Assembly (NCBI GenBank): GCA_012517815.1
Contig: JAAYUF010000051.1
Coordinates: 1 to 64,000 of the forward strand
Direction: 5' to 3'
DNA length: 64,000 nucleotides
DNA from: Clostridiales bacterium
GTDB taxonomy: Bacteria > Bacillota > Clostridia > Christensenellales > Aristaeellaceae
Translations under genes and position numbers: made by a program
In this document: positions 9,561 through 18,633 of the stretch, in pieces
Position numbering within the stretch: the first letter of the stretch is position 1
Layout of the letters: each line of letters opens with the position of its first letter
Notes under the pieces: generated by a model
The model's input: only the letters and a program-made list of their open reading frames with translations
The model's database searches: none
What the model was told of the DNA's origin: nothing

Positions 9561-9979
9561 TGTATCGCAATCACGAAGGCTATCCTGACCCTACTGCCGG
9601 CGCGGCGCTGGCCAGAATTGAGCAGGAGGAGTACCGGCAACGCTGTCCCTTCATGCCGCTGGTGTATATCTGCTCGCCGTATCAGGGAGATGTGGAACAC
9701 AACACACAGGCTGCGCAGCGCTACTCACGCTTTGCTTTGGAGAACAAGCGCCTGCCCATCGCGCCGCACCTGCTGTTCCCGCAGTTTATGGGCGCAGAAA
9801 CGGACGCTACGCGCGAGCTTGCCCTGCACATGGGCATGATCCTGCTCACCAAGTGCCATGAGCTGTGGTACTTCGGAGATCGGATCAGCGAGGGCATGAA
9901 ACTGGAGCTCAACCGGGCAAGGTGGCGCGGTATCCCCGTACGGCATTTCAACGAGAATTGTGAGGAGGTAGCCATTTGA
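9557..9979 (+). CDS. DUF4406/DUF7768-like (nucleoside 2-deoxyribosyltransferase-like) protein
   Basis: PLVYICSPYQGDVEHNTQAAQRYSRFALENKRLPIAPHLLFPQF...ELWYFGDRISEGMKLEL. Confidence 0.75.
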   Translation: MMYRNHEGYPDPTAGAALARIEQEEYRQRCPFMPLVYICSPYQGDVEHNTQAAQRYSRFALENKRLPIAPHLLFPQFMGAETDATRELALHMGMILLTKCHELWYFGDRISEGMKLELNRARWRGIPVRHFNENCEEVAI

Positions 9980-12474
9980 AAGCGCTCAACATCCCCTTAA
10001 CCGAATTCCTCCGCCCATTCTTTGAGCCTTCCGACAAGATCTGTCTGCGCATCTTCGACGACCGCAAGGCGGGCAGCATTTTCAAGGGCATGAAGGTGGA
10101 AACGTCGCTAGCCAAAGTTGACGCCATGGCGGAGGATCTGAAAAAGCATAACGCCCAGAATCGTGGCATCTACTTCGTAGTCAACGCTAGCGGCCATGAA
10201 GACAGCGAAATCCAGCGCGTCAACGCGCAGTTCATGGAATGCGACGAGCTGTCCCTGGAGGAGCAATGGGCCAAGATCAACGCTTTCCCGCTGGAACCGT
10301 CCATCGTGGTGAAAACCCGCAAGTCCCTGCACACCTATTGGCTGATGAAACATGCGGATGTCGCTTCCTTCCGCCGCGTACAGCAGGCGTTGGCTGCGTG
10401 CTTTGGCGGGGATAAAACCTGTGTTAACGAAAGCCGTGTGCTGCGTCTACCAGGCTTCTATCACTGCAAGCAGGAGCCGGTTATGGTGGAGTGCGTAAAA
10501 TTCAACCCTGAACTGCGCTACACGCAGGCCGAACTGGAGAAGCACCTCCCTAGGTTGGAGGAGGACACGCCCCGTAACCTTGTGAGCAACGTACCGAAGG
10601 GAACACAGCAGGGATTGACCTCCGTGCGCAAACGCTGTGATTTCATCCAGCACTGTGCGCAGAATGCCGCACAACTGTCTGAACATGACTGGTATGCCAT
10701 GATTACCAATCTGGCGGTTTTCGACGGCGGCGAGCAGGCAATCCATGCGCTGTCGGCTGAGTATCCCGGTTACCGCGCCTCGGAAACGCAGGAGAAAATC
10801 AACCACTTCATAGCCTCCGGCACCAAGCCCATGACCTGCAAAACCATTGCGGAGAAGGGTTTCCGTTGCCCCAGAATGCTGGATGGAAGTTGCGTGTGCA
10901 AGGCGCCGGCATCGATGTGTTATCTGCCGATGGATCTGGACGCATTGCGCGATAGACTGGCGGATCAGCCGGTCACTGGGCGCACCGTCGAGGATGCGAT
11001 CACCGCGCAGCATTTTGTACGCGAATACCTCTTCAATGTGGATCCTGTCGTAGCGGGCGCCTTCCTGCAATACGAGCTTCGCCAGCGGTTGGGCCTGAAG
11101 GCCATGGACATCAAGCCGCTGGACGCGATGCAAAAGGAACTGTTCAAGACATGGAAAAGCGCGAAAGAATCCCAACTCGACCGAAGCGACCTTGAGCTTC
11201 CCATTTGGTACGAGGTGACGGAGCGCGGCGGGCTACGCTTTAAGCCAGGCATCCTTGCCAACCATCTGGTACAGGACGTAGCGGCGTTCTATTCCACCGG
11301 CTCGTTCTACACCTACGACGGCGGCGTATACAAAATGCGGGATGACCTTTGGGCAGCCAACAAAGTACGCGAGTACATGAACGCGGGCACGGCGACGCAG
11401 AACGCGATCATGGACTGCACCTGGCAGTGGCGCATCCAAGTGCTCAAGCACGTGACGGAGATTAACGCCAACCCGTTCGTCATCAACCTGAAAAACGGCC
11501 TGTACAACGTGCTGGAGGAAACCCTGAAACCGCATTCGCCGGACTTCTGCTCCACCGTGCAGATCCAGGCCGCCTATCAGCCGGAAGCGCAATGCCCGCA
11601 GTTCATGGCTTTTCTGGAGAGCACGCTTGGAGCGCCTGAAATTGGACTGATGCAGGAGATCCTCGGATACTTCCTCGTGCCGCTCAACAAGGCGCAGAAG
11701 GCGTTCATCCTGGTCGGGGCACCGAATGCTGGCAAATCCACGATTCTATCTGTGGTTCAGGAAATCCTGCTAGGTCAGGACAACGTTTCCAACGTCGCCT
11801 GGCAGAATCTGAGCGACCGCTTCAACAAGGCGGAGCTGTTTGGCAAGCTGGCCAACATCTTTGCCGACCTGCCCAGCAAGGCGATCGAGGACAACGGTTT
11901 CTTCAAGTCCATGACCGGCGAGGATTACATCAGCGCGGAGCGTAAAAACAAGGACCCGTTCAACTTCCGACCTTACGCGCGGTTCCTGTTCTCATGCAAC
12001 GAGATCCCCCGCAACTACGGCGACCGCAGCGACGGTTTCTATCGCAGGCTGTGCATCATCCGCTTCAAAAAGCCTGTGCCCAAAGACCAGCGTGACCCGA
12101 ATCTGCTGGACAAGCTGGCGACCGAGCGCGACGGCATCCTGATGTGGGCGATCCAAGGCTTACGGCGTCTGATGGCGCAAAACTACCAGTTCACCGAAAC
12201 CGAGGCGACCGCGCAAGAGTTGAAACAATACCGCATTGAGTCCAACAGCGCGCTGCTGTTCATGGAGGAGTGCTGCGTTGTGGAGCCCAAGGCGGTGTCC
12301 GTGCGGGAGCAGGTGTTCGAGCGTTACCATGACTACTGCGTCAAAAACGGCTTGCGCCCGATGTCTCAAACCAGCTTCAACAAAGACGTTGAGAGCAATT
12401 ATCCAAGCGTCAGTCGCGCGACGGACAACGTTGCCAACCGACGCATCTGGCGGGGTGTGCGGCTGCATGACTAA
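9976..12474 (+). CDS. Phage/plasmid primase-helicase, P4 family C-terminal (D5-like)
   Basis: FILVGAPNAGKSTILSVVQEILLG Walker A; RPYARFLFSCNEIPRNYGDRSDGFYRRLCIIRF; 832 aa. Confidence 0.93.
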   Translation: MKALNIPLTEFLRPFFEPSDKICLRIFDDRKAGSIFKGMKVETSLAKVDAMAEDLKKHNAQNRGIYFVVNASGHEDSEIQRVNAQFMECDELSLEEQWAKINAFPLEPSIVVKTRKSLHTYWLMKHADVASFRRVQQALAACFGGDKTCVNESRVLRLPGFYHCKQEPVMVECVKFNPELRYTQAELEKHLPRLEEDTPRNLVSNVPKGTQQGLTSVRKRCDFIQHCAQNAAQLSEHDWYAMITNLAVFDGGEQAIHALSAEYPGYRASETQEKINHFIASGTKPMTCKTIAEKGFRCPRMLDGSCVCKAPASMCYLPMDLDALRDRLADQPVTGRTVEDAITAQHFVREYLFNVDPVVAGAFLQYELRQRLGLKAMDIKPLDAMQKELFKTWKSAKESQLDRSDLELPIWYEVTERGGLRFKPGILANHLVQDVAAFYSTGSFYTYDGGVYKMRDDLWAANKVREYMNAGTATQNAIMDCTWQWRIQVLKHVTEINANPFVINLKNGLYNVLEETLKPHSPDFCSTVQIQAAYQPEAQCPQFMAFLESTLGAPEIGLMQEILGYFLVPLNKAQKAFILVGAPNAGKSTILSVVQEILLGQDNVSNVAWQNLSDRFNKAELFGKLANIFADLPSKAIEDNGFFKSMTGEDYISAERKNKDPFNFRPYARFLFSCNEIPRNYGDRSDGFYRRLCIIRFKKPVPKDQRDPNLLDKLATERDGILMWAIQGLRRLMAQNYQFTETEATAQELKQYRIESNSALLFMEECCVVEPKAVSVREQVFERYHDYCVKNGLRPMSQTSFNKDVESNYPSVSRATDNVANRRIWRGVRLHD

Positions 12475-12477
12475 ACC

Positions 12478-12597
12478 ATGACGGGTTTGACGGGGGTTTC
12501 TTATCTCTCTACGTAAGCGTGCTTGAGAGATATAGATAGTGCCTAAAAATTGATAATAATATATAGCAACGGGCTTTTACCCCGTCAAACCCGTCAT
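12478..12597. repeat. 18-bp perfect inverted repeat enclosing a nested hairpin and an AT-rich stretch
   Basis: ATGACGGGTTTGACGGGG (12478-12495) and CCCCGTCAAACCCGTCAT (12580-12597); nested TATCTCTC/GAGAGATA (12502-12532). Confidence 0.9.
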
Positions 12598-12615
12598 CTC
12601 CGAGGGAGGAAACCC

Positions 12616-12912
12616 ATGGCAGAACGTGACATCGTGGCCGCCATCCTGCGGCTTCTCAAGAAAACCCCTTTTTGCTTCGCCTGGAAAACCCATGGTGGCA
12701 TGTACGGCACGGCCGGAATCCCGGACGTGATCGTCTGCTACCGTGGTCGGTTTGTGGCCTTTGAGGTTAAGACCCCTTCGGGCAAGCTCACAAAATTGCA
12801 AGAAAACACGATGACAAGAATCCAGAATGCAAAGGGACAAGCCTTCAAAGTCACCTCGGCAGCAGAGGTTGCCGCGATTTTGAAACAGCTGGAGGTTGAC
12901 CCTGATGAATAG
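12616..12912 (+). CDS. VRR-NUC domain nuclease
   Basis: MAERDIVAAILRLLKKTPFCFAWKTHGGMYGTAGIPDVIVCYRGRFVAFEVKTPSGKLTKLQ; GIPD...FEVK nuclease core. Confidence 0.88.
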   Translation: MAERDIVAAILRLLKKTPFCFAWKTHGGMYGTAGIPDVIVCYRGRFVAFEVKTPSGKLTKLQENTMTRIQNAKGQAFKVTSAAEVAAILKQLEVDPDE

Positions 12913-13201
12913 ATCGGAAATTTGCTCCTGTGTGGAGCCGGTATACGAAAAACGTTCCGCCATGCTTGGCAGCGGCTGGCAGGCGCTGGCAGACGCCATC
13001 ATCCTGCAGGCAGCGGATGATTACCGCCGTTTAACCCGTCGGCTGATCACACACCCAGACGAACTGGACAAGGCGTCTGAGAAGCGCCGCATTGAGCGGT
13101 TCCTGTGCTCGCCATGGTTTGGCGTGCTTAGTGAACTGGATGGGCGCAGACTGCTTCGGGATCTGAAAGCCGACTTGGGCGGAATGGAGGGCGTGCAATG
13201 A
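12905..13201 (+). CDS. Phage hypothetical protein
   Basis: 98-aa ORF (MNRSEICSCVEPVYEKRSAMLGSGWQALADAIILQAADDYRRL...), overlapping neighbours as in an operon. Confidence 0.6.
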   Translation: MNRSEICSCVEPVYEKRSAMLGSGWQALADAIILQAADDYRRLTRRLITHPDELDKASEKRRIERFLCSPWFGVLSELDGRRLLRDLKADLGGMEGVQ

Positions 13202-13626
13202 CAGCCAAGGAGTATTTGAGCCAGGCCTACATGATCGATCAGCGCATCAATGCGAAACTGGAACAGGTGATGTCCTTGCGCAATACGGCTAGCCGGGCAA
13301 CCAGCTTGGTATCCGATATGCCGCGCTCTTCCACCCCCAATGTCTGCCGCATGGAGGATATCATTCTCAAGTTTATCGATACCGAGAACGATATCAACGC
13401 TGAGATTGATCAGCTTGTAGATCTCAAGCGTGAAGTGCGCTTGGTGATCAGCCAGATAAACCATAGGGAGTACCAAACGCTGTTGGAACTGAGATACCTG
13501 TGCTTTAAAACATGGGATCAGATTGGCGACTTGATGAACTACAGCACCAAGTATATCTTCGAGCTTCATGAGCGTGCGCTAAAGAAAATCAAAGTTCCTA
13601 AAAAAGATCTGACCAAAACCGACTAA
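13198..13626 (+). CDS. DUF1492/ArpU-RinA-like phage late transcriptional regulator
   Basis: MTAKEYLSQAYMIDQRINAKLEQVMSLRN...LLELRYLCFKTWDQIGDLMNYSTKYIFELHERALKKI. Confidence 0.8.
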   Translation: MTAKEYLSQAYMIDQRINAKLEQVMSLRNTASRATSLVSDMPRSSTPNVCRMEDIILKFIDTENDINAEIDQLVDLKREVRLVISQINHREYQTLLELRYLCFKTWDQIGDLMNYSTKYIFELHERALKKIKVPKKDLTKTD

Positions 13627-13644
13627 AACCGACTAAAACCGACT
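13615..13644 (+). repeat. Three perfect tandem copies of AAAACCGACT
   Basis: Direct reading of 13615-13644; spans the stop codon of the regulator gene. Confidence 0.95.
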
Positions 13645-13668
13645 TTTTCCGAATCCAATTTTGTGTTA

Positions 13669-13677
13669 TGGTATACT
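13669..13677 (+). promoter_or_regulatory. Extended -10 (TGGTATACT) lacking a consensus -35, candidate late promoter
   Basis: TG-N-TATACT at 13669-13677; the -35 position is CCGAAT; tandem repeats lie immediately upstream. Confidence 0.45.
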
Positions 13678-13740
13678 CAGCAAGAGCGATAGGAGCGGGA
13701 GAAATCCTGCTCCTTTCCTATGCCCATGGAGGTGCTCCCG

Positions 13741-14106
13741 ATGCCAAGCCGACCCAAGCGTCCCTGTTCCCACCCCGGTTGTCCAGGGCTGACCAACGCA
13801 CGCTTCTGCGCGGAACATGCAAGGCAGGAAGCCCAGCGGTACGAACGATACCAGCGTGACCCTGCTGTGAAGAAGCGCTACGGCCGGGTTTGGAAACGGG
13901 TACGCGACCGCTTCATTGCTGCCCACCCCCTGTGCCAGCGGTGCCAGGAGCGTGGCAGGATCACCCCAGCGCAAGAGGTTCATCACATCGTACCGTTGTC
14001 CCAAGGCGGCACGCACGATGAAACGAACCTCATGTCACTTTGTACCTCCTGCCACTCCGAGATCACCGCCAGAGAGGGCGGTCGCTGGGTTAGGGGGGGA
14101 GTTTAA
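13741..14106 (+). CDS. HNH endonuclease
   Basis: HPLCQRCQERGRITPAQEVHHIVPLSQGGTHDETNLMSLCTSCHSEITAREGG. Confidence 0.92.
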   Translation: MPSRPKRPCSHPGCPGLTNARFCAEHARQEAQRYERYQRDPAVKKRYGRVWKRVRDRFIAAHPLCQRCQERGRITPAQEVHHIVPLSQGGTHDETNLMSLCTSCHSEITAREGGRWVRGGV

Positions 14107-14207
14107 CTCTCTACAGCTCACTGTTCGCCGAACGGCCTGGGGGTCACGCAAATAAAAACTGCAATTCAAACAGGGGATAAACCCAAGCAGGAAAGGGGGT
14201 ACATCGC

Positions 14208-14789
14208 ATGGCCAAGGATGGCACCAACCGGGGCGGCCGACGCGTGCGCGCCGGAGACAAACCTACACCGCTGGCAAACAAAATCACGGCAGGCAAGGCG
14301 GCCAAAGTGCTGGAAGCGCCTGACCTCAAGCCTGAAACCGCGCTGGCTGGAACACTGCTCCCTTCACCCGCAGTCCTGACCGGAATGGATATGCCGGAGC
14401 CCAGCGAGTACCTCCGCGCCAACCAGAAGGACGGCAAGCCGCTCGGCGCGGATGCCTTGTTCATCGAAACTTGGCGCTGGCTCAAAGAGCGTGCCTGTGA
14501 CCAGTTCATCAGCCCCCGGCTGGTGGAAGCCTACGCGCAGGCATTCGCGCGCTACATCCAGTGCGAGGAAGCCATCAGCGCCTACGGCCTGTTGGGCAGG
14601 CACCCCACCACCGGCGGCGCGATTGCCAGCCCGTTTGTGCAGATGAGCCAGTCTTTTCAGAAGCAGGCAAACCTGCTCTGGTACGAGATTTTCGATGTGG
14701 TCAAGCAAAATTGCACCACCGCATTTGCGGGCAACCCACAGGACGATATCATGGAAGCCCTCCTGTCGGGCAGAAAGGGGAAACGATGA
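14208..14789 (+). CDS. Phage terminase small subunit (P27 family)
   Basis: FIETWRWLKERACDQFISPRLVEAYAQAFARYIQCEEAISAYGLLGRHPTTGGAIASPFVQM; HNH-TerS-TerL synteny. Confidence 0.85.
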   Translation: MAKDGTNRGGRRVRAGDKPTPLANKITAGKAAKVLEAPDLKPETALAGTLLPSPAVLTGMDMPEPSEYLRANQKDGKPLGADALFIETWRWLKERACDQFISPRLVEAYAQAFARYIQCEEAISAYGLLGRHPTTGGAIASPFVQMSQSFQKQANLLWYEIFDVVKQNCTTAFAGNPQDDIMEALLSGRKGKR

Positions 14790-16027
14790 ACACCACCGAG
14801 CGTTTTGAAAAAGTCGGCATCGACAAACTCATCCCGTATGCGCGCAATGCACGCCTTCACAGCAAGGAACAGATCAAGCAGCTGCGCGCCAGCCTTCGGG
14901 AATTTGGCTTCGTCAATCCGTGCATTATTGACAAGGATTACAACATCATCGCAGGGCATGGTCGTGTCATGGCAGCCAAGGAAGAAGGCATTTCAGAGAT
15001 CCCCTGTGTCTTTGCTGAGCATCTCAGCGATGCGCAGAAGCGCGCTTACATCCTCGCCGATAACCGTCTGGCGCTCAATGCCGGTTGGGACGATGAGATG
15101 CTCTCCGTGGAGCTGTCCGATCTGCAAACCAACGCCTTTGACCTCTCCCTGCTGGGTTTCAGCGATGCGGAGATGAACAAACTCATGGGCGGCATGGAAA
15201 ATGCCAAAGACGACGATTTCGATGTGGACGCGGAACTCCAAAAGCCCACGCTCACCAGGTCCGGCGATCTGTGGCTGCTGGGGAACCACCGTCTGGTTTG
15301 CGGCGACAGCACCAAGCCCGAAACGTATGCCCTGCTCATGGAGGGAAAGACAGCCAACCTTGTGATCACCGATCCTCCGTACAATTGCAATTATGAGGGC
15401 ACGGCTGGGAAAATCAAAAACGACAACATGGCAAGCGAGGCGTTTTATCAATTCCTGCTGGATGCTTTTAACCAGATGGAGAAGGTCATGGCGCAGGATG
15501 CCAGCATCTACGTTTTCCACGCGGACACCGAGGGGCTTAACTTTCGTAAAGCCTTTACAGAGGCCGGTTTCTATCTATCTGGCACATGTATCTGGAAAAA
15601 ACAGAGCCTTGTGTTGGGTCGCTCGCCCTATCAGTGGCAGCACGAGCCGGTGCTGTTCGGCTGGAAGAAATCCGGCAAGCATGCCTGGTATGCTGATCGG
15701 AAACAAACAACCATTTGGGAATTTGATCGGCCCCGCAAAAACGGCGACCACCCCACGATGAAGCCGATTCCGCTTCTGGCCTACCCGATCGTCAACTCGT
15801 CCATGACGGGCTGCGTGGTACTCGACCCCTTCGGTGGCAGCGGCTCGACGCTCATCGCCTGTGAACAGACTGGGCGTGTGTGCCGTATGGCCGAACTGGA
15901 TGAAAAGTTCTGCGACGTGATCGTCCGGCGGTTCATCCAGCAGGTCGGTACGGACAAGGACGTGTACCTCTCCCGCGAGGGACAGATGATACCGTTTTCC
16001 ACTGTAGAGGTGTCCACTAATGGATAA
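14786..16027 (+). CDS. ParB-domain + DNA N6/N4 methyltransferase
   Basis: N-terminal ParB-like IDKLIPYARNARLHSKEQIKQLRASLREFGFVNPCIID..GHGRVMAA; LVITDPPYNCNYEG (DPPY); DPFGGSGSTLIACEQTGR. Confidence 0.93.
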   Translation: MNTTERFEKVGIDKLIPYARNARLHSKEQIKQLRASLREFGFVNPCIIDKDYNIIAGHGRVMAAKEEGISEIPCVFAEHLSDAQKRAYILADNRLALNAGWDDEMLSVELSDLQTNAFDLSLLGFSDAEMNKLMGGMENAKDDDFDVDAELQKPTLTRSGDLWLLGNHRLVCGDSTKPETYALLMEGKTANLVITDPPYNCNYEGTAGKIKNDNMASEAFYQFLLDAFNQMEKVMAQDASIYVFHADTEGLNFRKAFTEAGFYLSGTCIWKKQSLVLGRSPYQWQHEPVLFGWKKSGKHAWYADRKQTTIWEFDRPRKNGDHPTMKPIPLLAYPIVNSSMTGCVVLDPFGGSGSTLIACEQTGRVCRMAELDEKFCDVIVRRFIQQVGTDKDVYLSREGQMIPFSTVEVSTNG

Positions 16028-17459
16028 CGTTCTTACCCTTGGTTCCCTGTTTGACGGCTCCGGCGGGTTTCCGCTTGGAGCCGTTTTCAGTGGTATCCTA
16101 CCCCTCTGGGCAAGCGAGATTGGGCCTTTCCCGATTAGGGTTACCACCAAGCGATTTCCCTGGATGCGGCATCTGGGGGATATCCACGGTATCAACGGCG
16201 CGGAAATCGAGCCTGTGGACATCATCACCTTCGGTTCGCCATGCACTGACATGTCGGTCGCTGGGAAGCGCGCAGGGCTTGAAGGTAAGCAATCTGTCCT
16301 TTTCTATGAAGCCATTCGTATCATCCGTGAAATGAGGAGTACCACGCATGGAAAATACCCACGGTTCATCGTCTGGGAAAATGTGCCCGGCGCGTTCTCC
16401 TCAAACAAAGGCGAAGACTTCCGCGCCGTTCTCAACGCCATCGTCCAAACCGCCGAGCCGGAAGCCGAGGTGCCTGCGCCTGACAAAAAGGGATGGCCAA
16501 CCGCCGACGTTCTGCTGGGAAACGGATGGAGCGTGGCGTACCGCACTGTCGATTCGCAATACTTCGGCGTCGCCCAACGGCGCCGTCGCATCTACCTTGT
16601 CGCAGATTTTGGAAGCGAGTGTGCCAGCGAGATTCTATTTGAGCGCGAAGGCGTGTCAAGGGATTTTGCGCCGGGCTTCCCTGCGGGGGAAACGGCTGCC
16701 GGACATCCTGCGAATCGCGCTGGAACAGCAGTCGCTTTCGAACCCGGAGCAGCCTCCCGTTTAGGCGGGCACTGCTGGACGGAGCACGCCGGAACGCTTC
16801 GCGCGGACGCTGGGGATAACCAGACGGCGGTCGTCATTGACCATACCCCCGTTGCTTTTGGTATCGGGTCGATGGATTCCGAAGGGATGAAGTCCGATAA
16901 TCCCCTCGTCGGTTTCTACGAAGCGCAGACCGCCAGAACGATCGACCGGGGCGGTGGCAACCCAACGTGCAACCAAGGCGGCATCGCCGTTTGCGCTCAA
17001 TCCGCTGTGCCCAACGAGGATAACGCATCCGTTGCTTGTACGATGACCACGGGCGAATTCACACAGGTTTGCCGCGAGCAATCTCCCTGCCTGCAGGCAA
17101 GGGACTACAAAGACCCACCGGTCGTGGGAAGACCGCGCTACACCATCCGTAGACTAACCCCTTCGGAGTGTGCGAAGCTGCAGGGTTTCCCGGACGATTG
17201 GTGTGCGGGGCTTGAAACACCGGCTCCCACAGAGGACGATATTACGTGGTGGGCGCGGGTGTTTGAAACGCATCGAAAAATCGTGGGCGTGGCCAAAAAA
17301 CCAAAGAGCAGGAAGCAGATCATCAAATGGCTGAGACAGCCTTACTCCGAGGCCGCCGAATATATGCTTTGGGGCAATGGGGTCGCTTTACCCTGCGTGT
17401 GCTTTGCGCTGCGTGGTATCACTGAGTTGGTTTCGACGGAACAGGAGAAAATAGTGTGA
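16020..17459 (+). CDS. DNA (cytosine-5)-methyltransferase
   Basis: LGSLFDGSGGFPLGA; FGSPCTDMSVAGKRAGLEG (catalytic PC); VWENVPGAFSS (ENV); FGVAQRRRRIYLVADF; RRLTPSECAKLQGFPDDW. Confidence 0.93.
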   Translation: MDNVLTLGSLFDGSGGFPLGAVFSGILPLWASEIGPFPIRVTTKRFPWMRHLGDIHGINGAEIEPVDIITFGSPCTDMSVAGKRAGLEGKQSVLFYEAIRIIREMRSTTHGKYPRFIVWENVPGAFSSNKGEDFRAVLNAIVQTAEPEAEVPAPDKKGWPTADVLLGNGWSVAYRTVDSQYFGVAQRRRRIYLVADFGSECASEILFEREGVSRDFAPGFPAGETAAGHPANRAGTAVAFEPGAASRLGGHCWTEHAGTLRADAGDNQTAVVIDHTPVAFGIGSMDSEGMKSDNPLVGFYEAQTARTIDRGGGNPTCNQGGIAVCAQSAVPNEDNASVACTMTTGEFTQVCREQSPCLQARDYKDPPVVGRPRYTIRRLTPSECAKLQGFPDDWCAGLETPAPTEDDITWWARVFETHRKIVGVAKKPKSRKQIIKWLRQPYSEAAEYMLWGNGVALPCVCFALRGITELVSTEQEKIV

Positions 17460-17537
17460 AAACCCCAGACACCGCTTGCATTTTAAGGCCAACGGAGTGA
17501 TGTATGTAAGCACCCAAGAACAAGGAGGATGCTTACC

Positions 17538-18329
17538 ATGAGGATTCACTACAACCTTTCCGGCGCCGCCCGTAAAGCCCTGGTTGCCGCCATTTCCGAG
17601 GAATTGAACCTGCCAGCCCATTACCGGGGTGCTCCAACCTTCGCCTACGAGGTCGGTGGCTACCAGATCGACAAGGCTGGAACGCTGGAAGGCGCTGACA
17701 ACCGCGGTCTGATCGCCGACCTACTGGGTTTGCACGATTTCAAGGCTGAACAGGAGGAATACGACACGATGCCTTTGGCTGAGATAATGGTTCCTGACGA
17801 TTTGGCGATACCAGAGACGGCAGCCTTGGGCGGCAAGGTCAGCCCCTACCATGACGAGCAGGAGCCACCCGCCTACGCCCAACCGGAAGGCAACGACTTA
17901 GCGATAGAGGTTCCGCTGACGGGCTTCACGCCCGACAAACTGGATAACCTCGCCAAGCTGGTGAAGGCGAAGGAAACCCTGCTCCGAACTGCGCTTAGGG
18001 CTGGCGACTTGCCAATTCAGCAAACCACCGAGACGCTCAGGTTCCCTTGGTTTACCTTGGAGGGAAACGCCCAAGACAATAGCGACAAGGTCAAAGCCTA
18101 CACCTTGCTGGTTGAAAAGCTCTGCGCGGCGGCCATGCAACAGAAACGCGTCACCGCCAAAGAAAAGCCAGTGGAGAATGAGAAGTTCGCTTTCCGCGTT
18201 TTCTTGATCAGGCTTGGGTTTGTGGGTGACGAGTACCGGGTTGCGAGAAAAATCCTGCTCACGAATCTCCCTGGCAACAGCGCGTATAAAAACGGTTCGC
18301 CAAGCAAGGAGGTGGATGTGAATGAATAA
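17538..18329 (+). CDS. Conserved phage hypothetical ('virulence-related'-type) protein
   Basis: MRIHYNLSGAARKALVAAISEELNLPAHYRGAPTFAYEVGGYQIDKAGTLEG. Confidence 0.65.
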   Translation: MRIHYNLSGAARKALVAAISEELNLPAHYRGAPTFAYEVGGYQIDKAGTLEGADNRGLIADLLGLHDFKAEQEEYDTMPLAEIMVPDDLAIPETAALGGKVSPYHDEQEPPAYAQPEGNDLAIEVPLTGFTPDKLDNLAKLVKAKETLLRTALRAGDLPIQQTTETLRFPWFTLEGNAQDNSDKVKAYTLLVEKLCAAAMQQKRVTAKEKPVENEKFAFRVFLIRLGFVGDEYRVARKILLTNLPGNSAYKNGSPSKEVDVNE

Positions 18330-18567
18330 GTTTCCGTCGAAAGAGGCCGTTATGGCTCTCCGCAAACAGTATCCAAAAGGCACACGCGTGGTGCTTGTTC
18401 ATATGAACGATCCCTACACCAAGCTGCGGTCGGGCGATCTTGGCACCGTTGATTTCATTGACGATGCTGGCAGCATTTTCTGTGTTTGGGACAATGGCTC
18501 CACGCTCGGCGTGGCATTCGGGGAGGACGAAATTCGCCTCTATGACAACACAGATAATGCCGATTGA
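18322..18567 (+). CDS. DUF4314-like protein
   Basis: YPKGTRVVLVHMNDPYTKLRSGDLGTVDFIDDAGSIFCVWDNGSTLGVAFGEDEIRL. Confidence 0.75.
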   Translation: MNKFPSKEAVMALRKQYPKGTRVVLVHMNDPYTKLRSGDLGTVDFIDDAGSIFCVWDNGSTLGVAFGEDEIRLYDNTDNAD

Positions 18568-18588
18568 ACAGGAATAAACGCTGTCTTG

Positions 18589-18615
18589 AAAGAGCTTCTT
18601 CGTGAGGCTCTTTTT
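18589..18615 (+). terminator. Rho-independent terminator upstream of TerL
   Basis: AAAGAGC-TTCTTCGTGAG-GCTCTTTTT. Confidence 0.7.
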
Positions 18616-18633
18616 CATTAACGCTGGAAAGGG

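Noticed and set aside
13615-13644. Tandem 10-bp repeats as a CRISPR array
   Set aside because: Repeats are contiguous, with no spacers, and no cas genes are present; fits a regulatory site better. No CRISPR array was seen anywhere in the window.
16020-18330. Adjacent ParB-methyltransferase and C5-methyltransferase as a new restriction-modification system
   Set aside because: No cognate restriction endonuclease nearby; orphan methyltransferases next to TerS/TerL are common in such phages, where the HNH gene is typically part of the packaging module.
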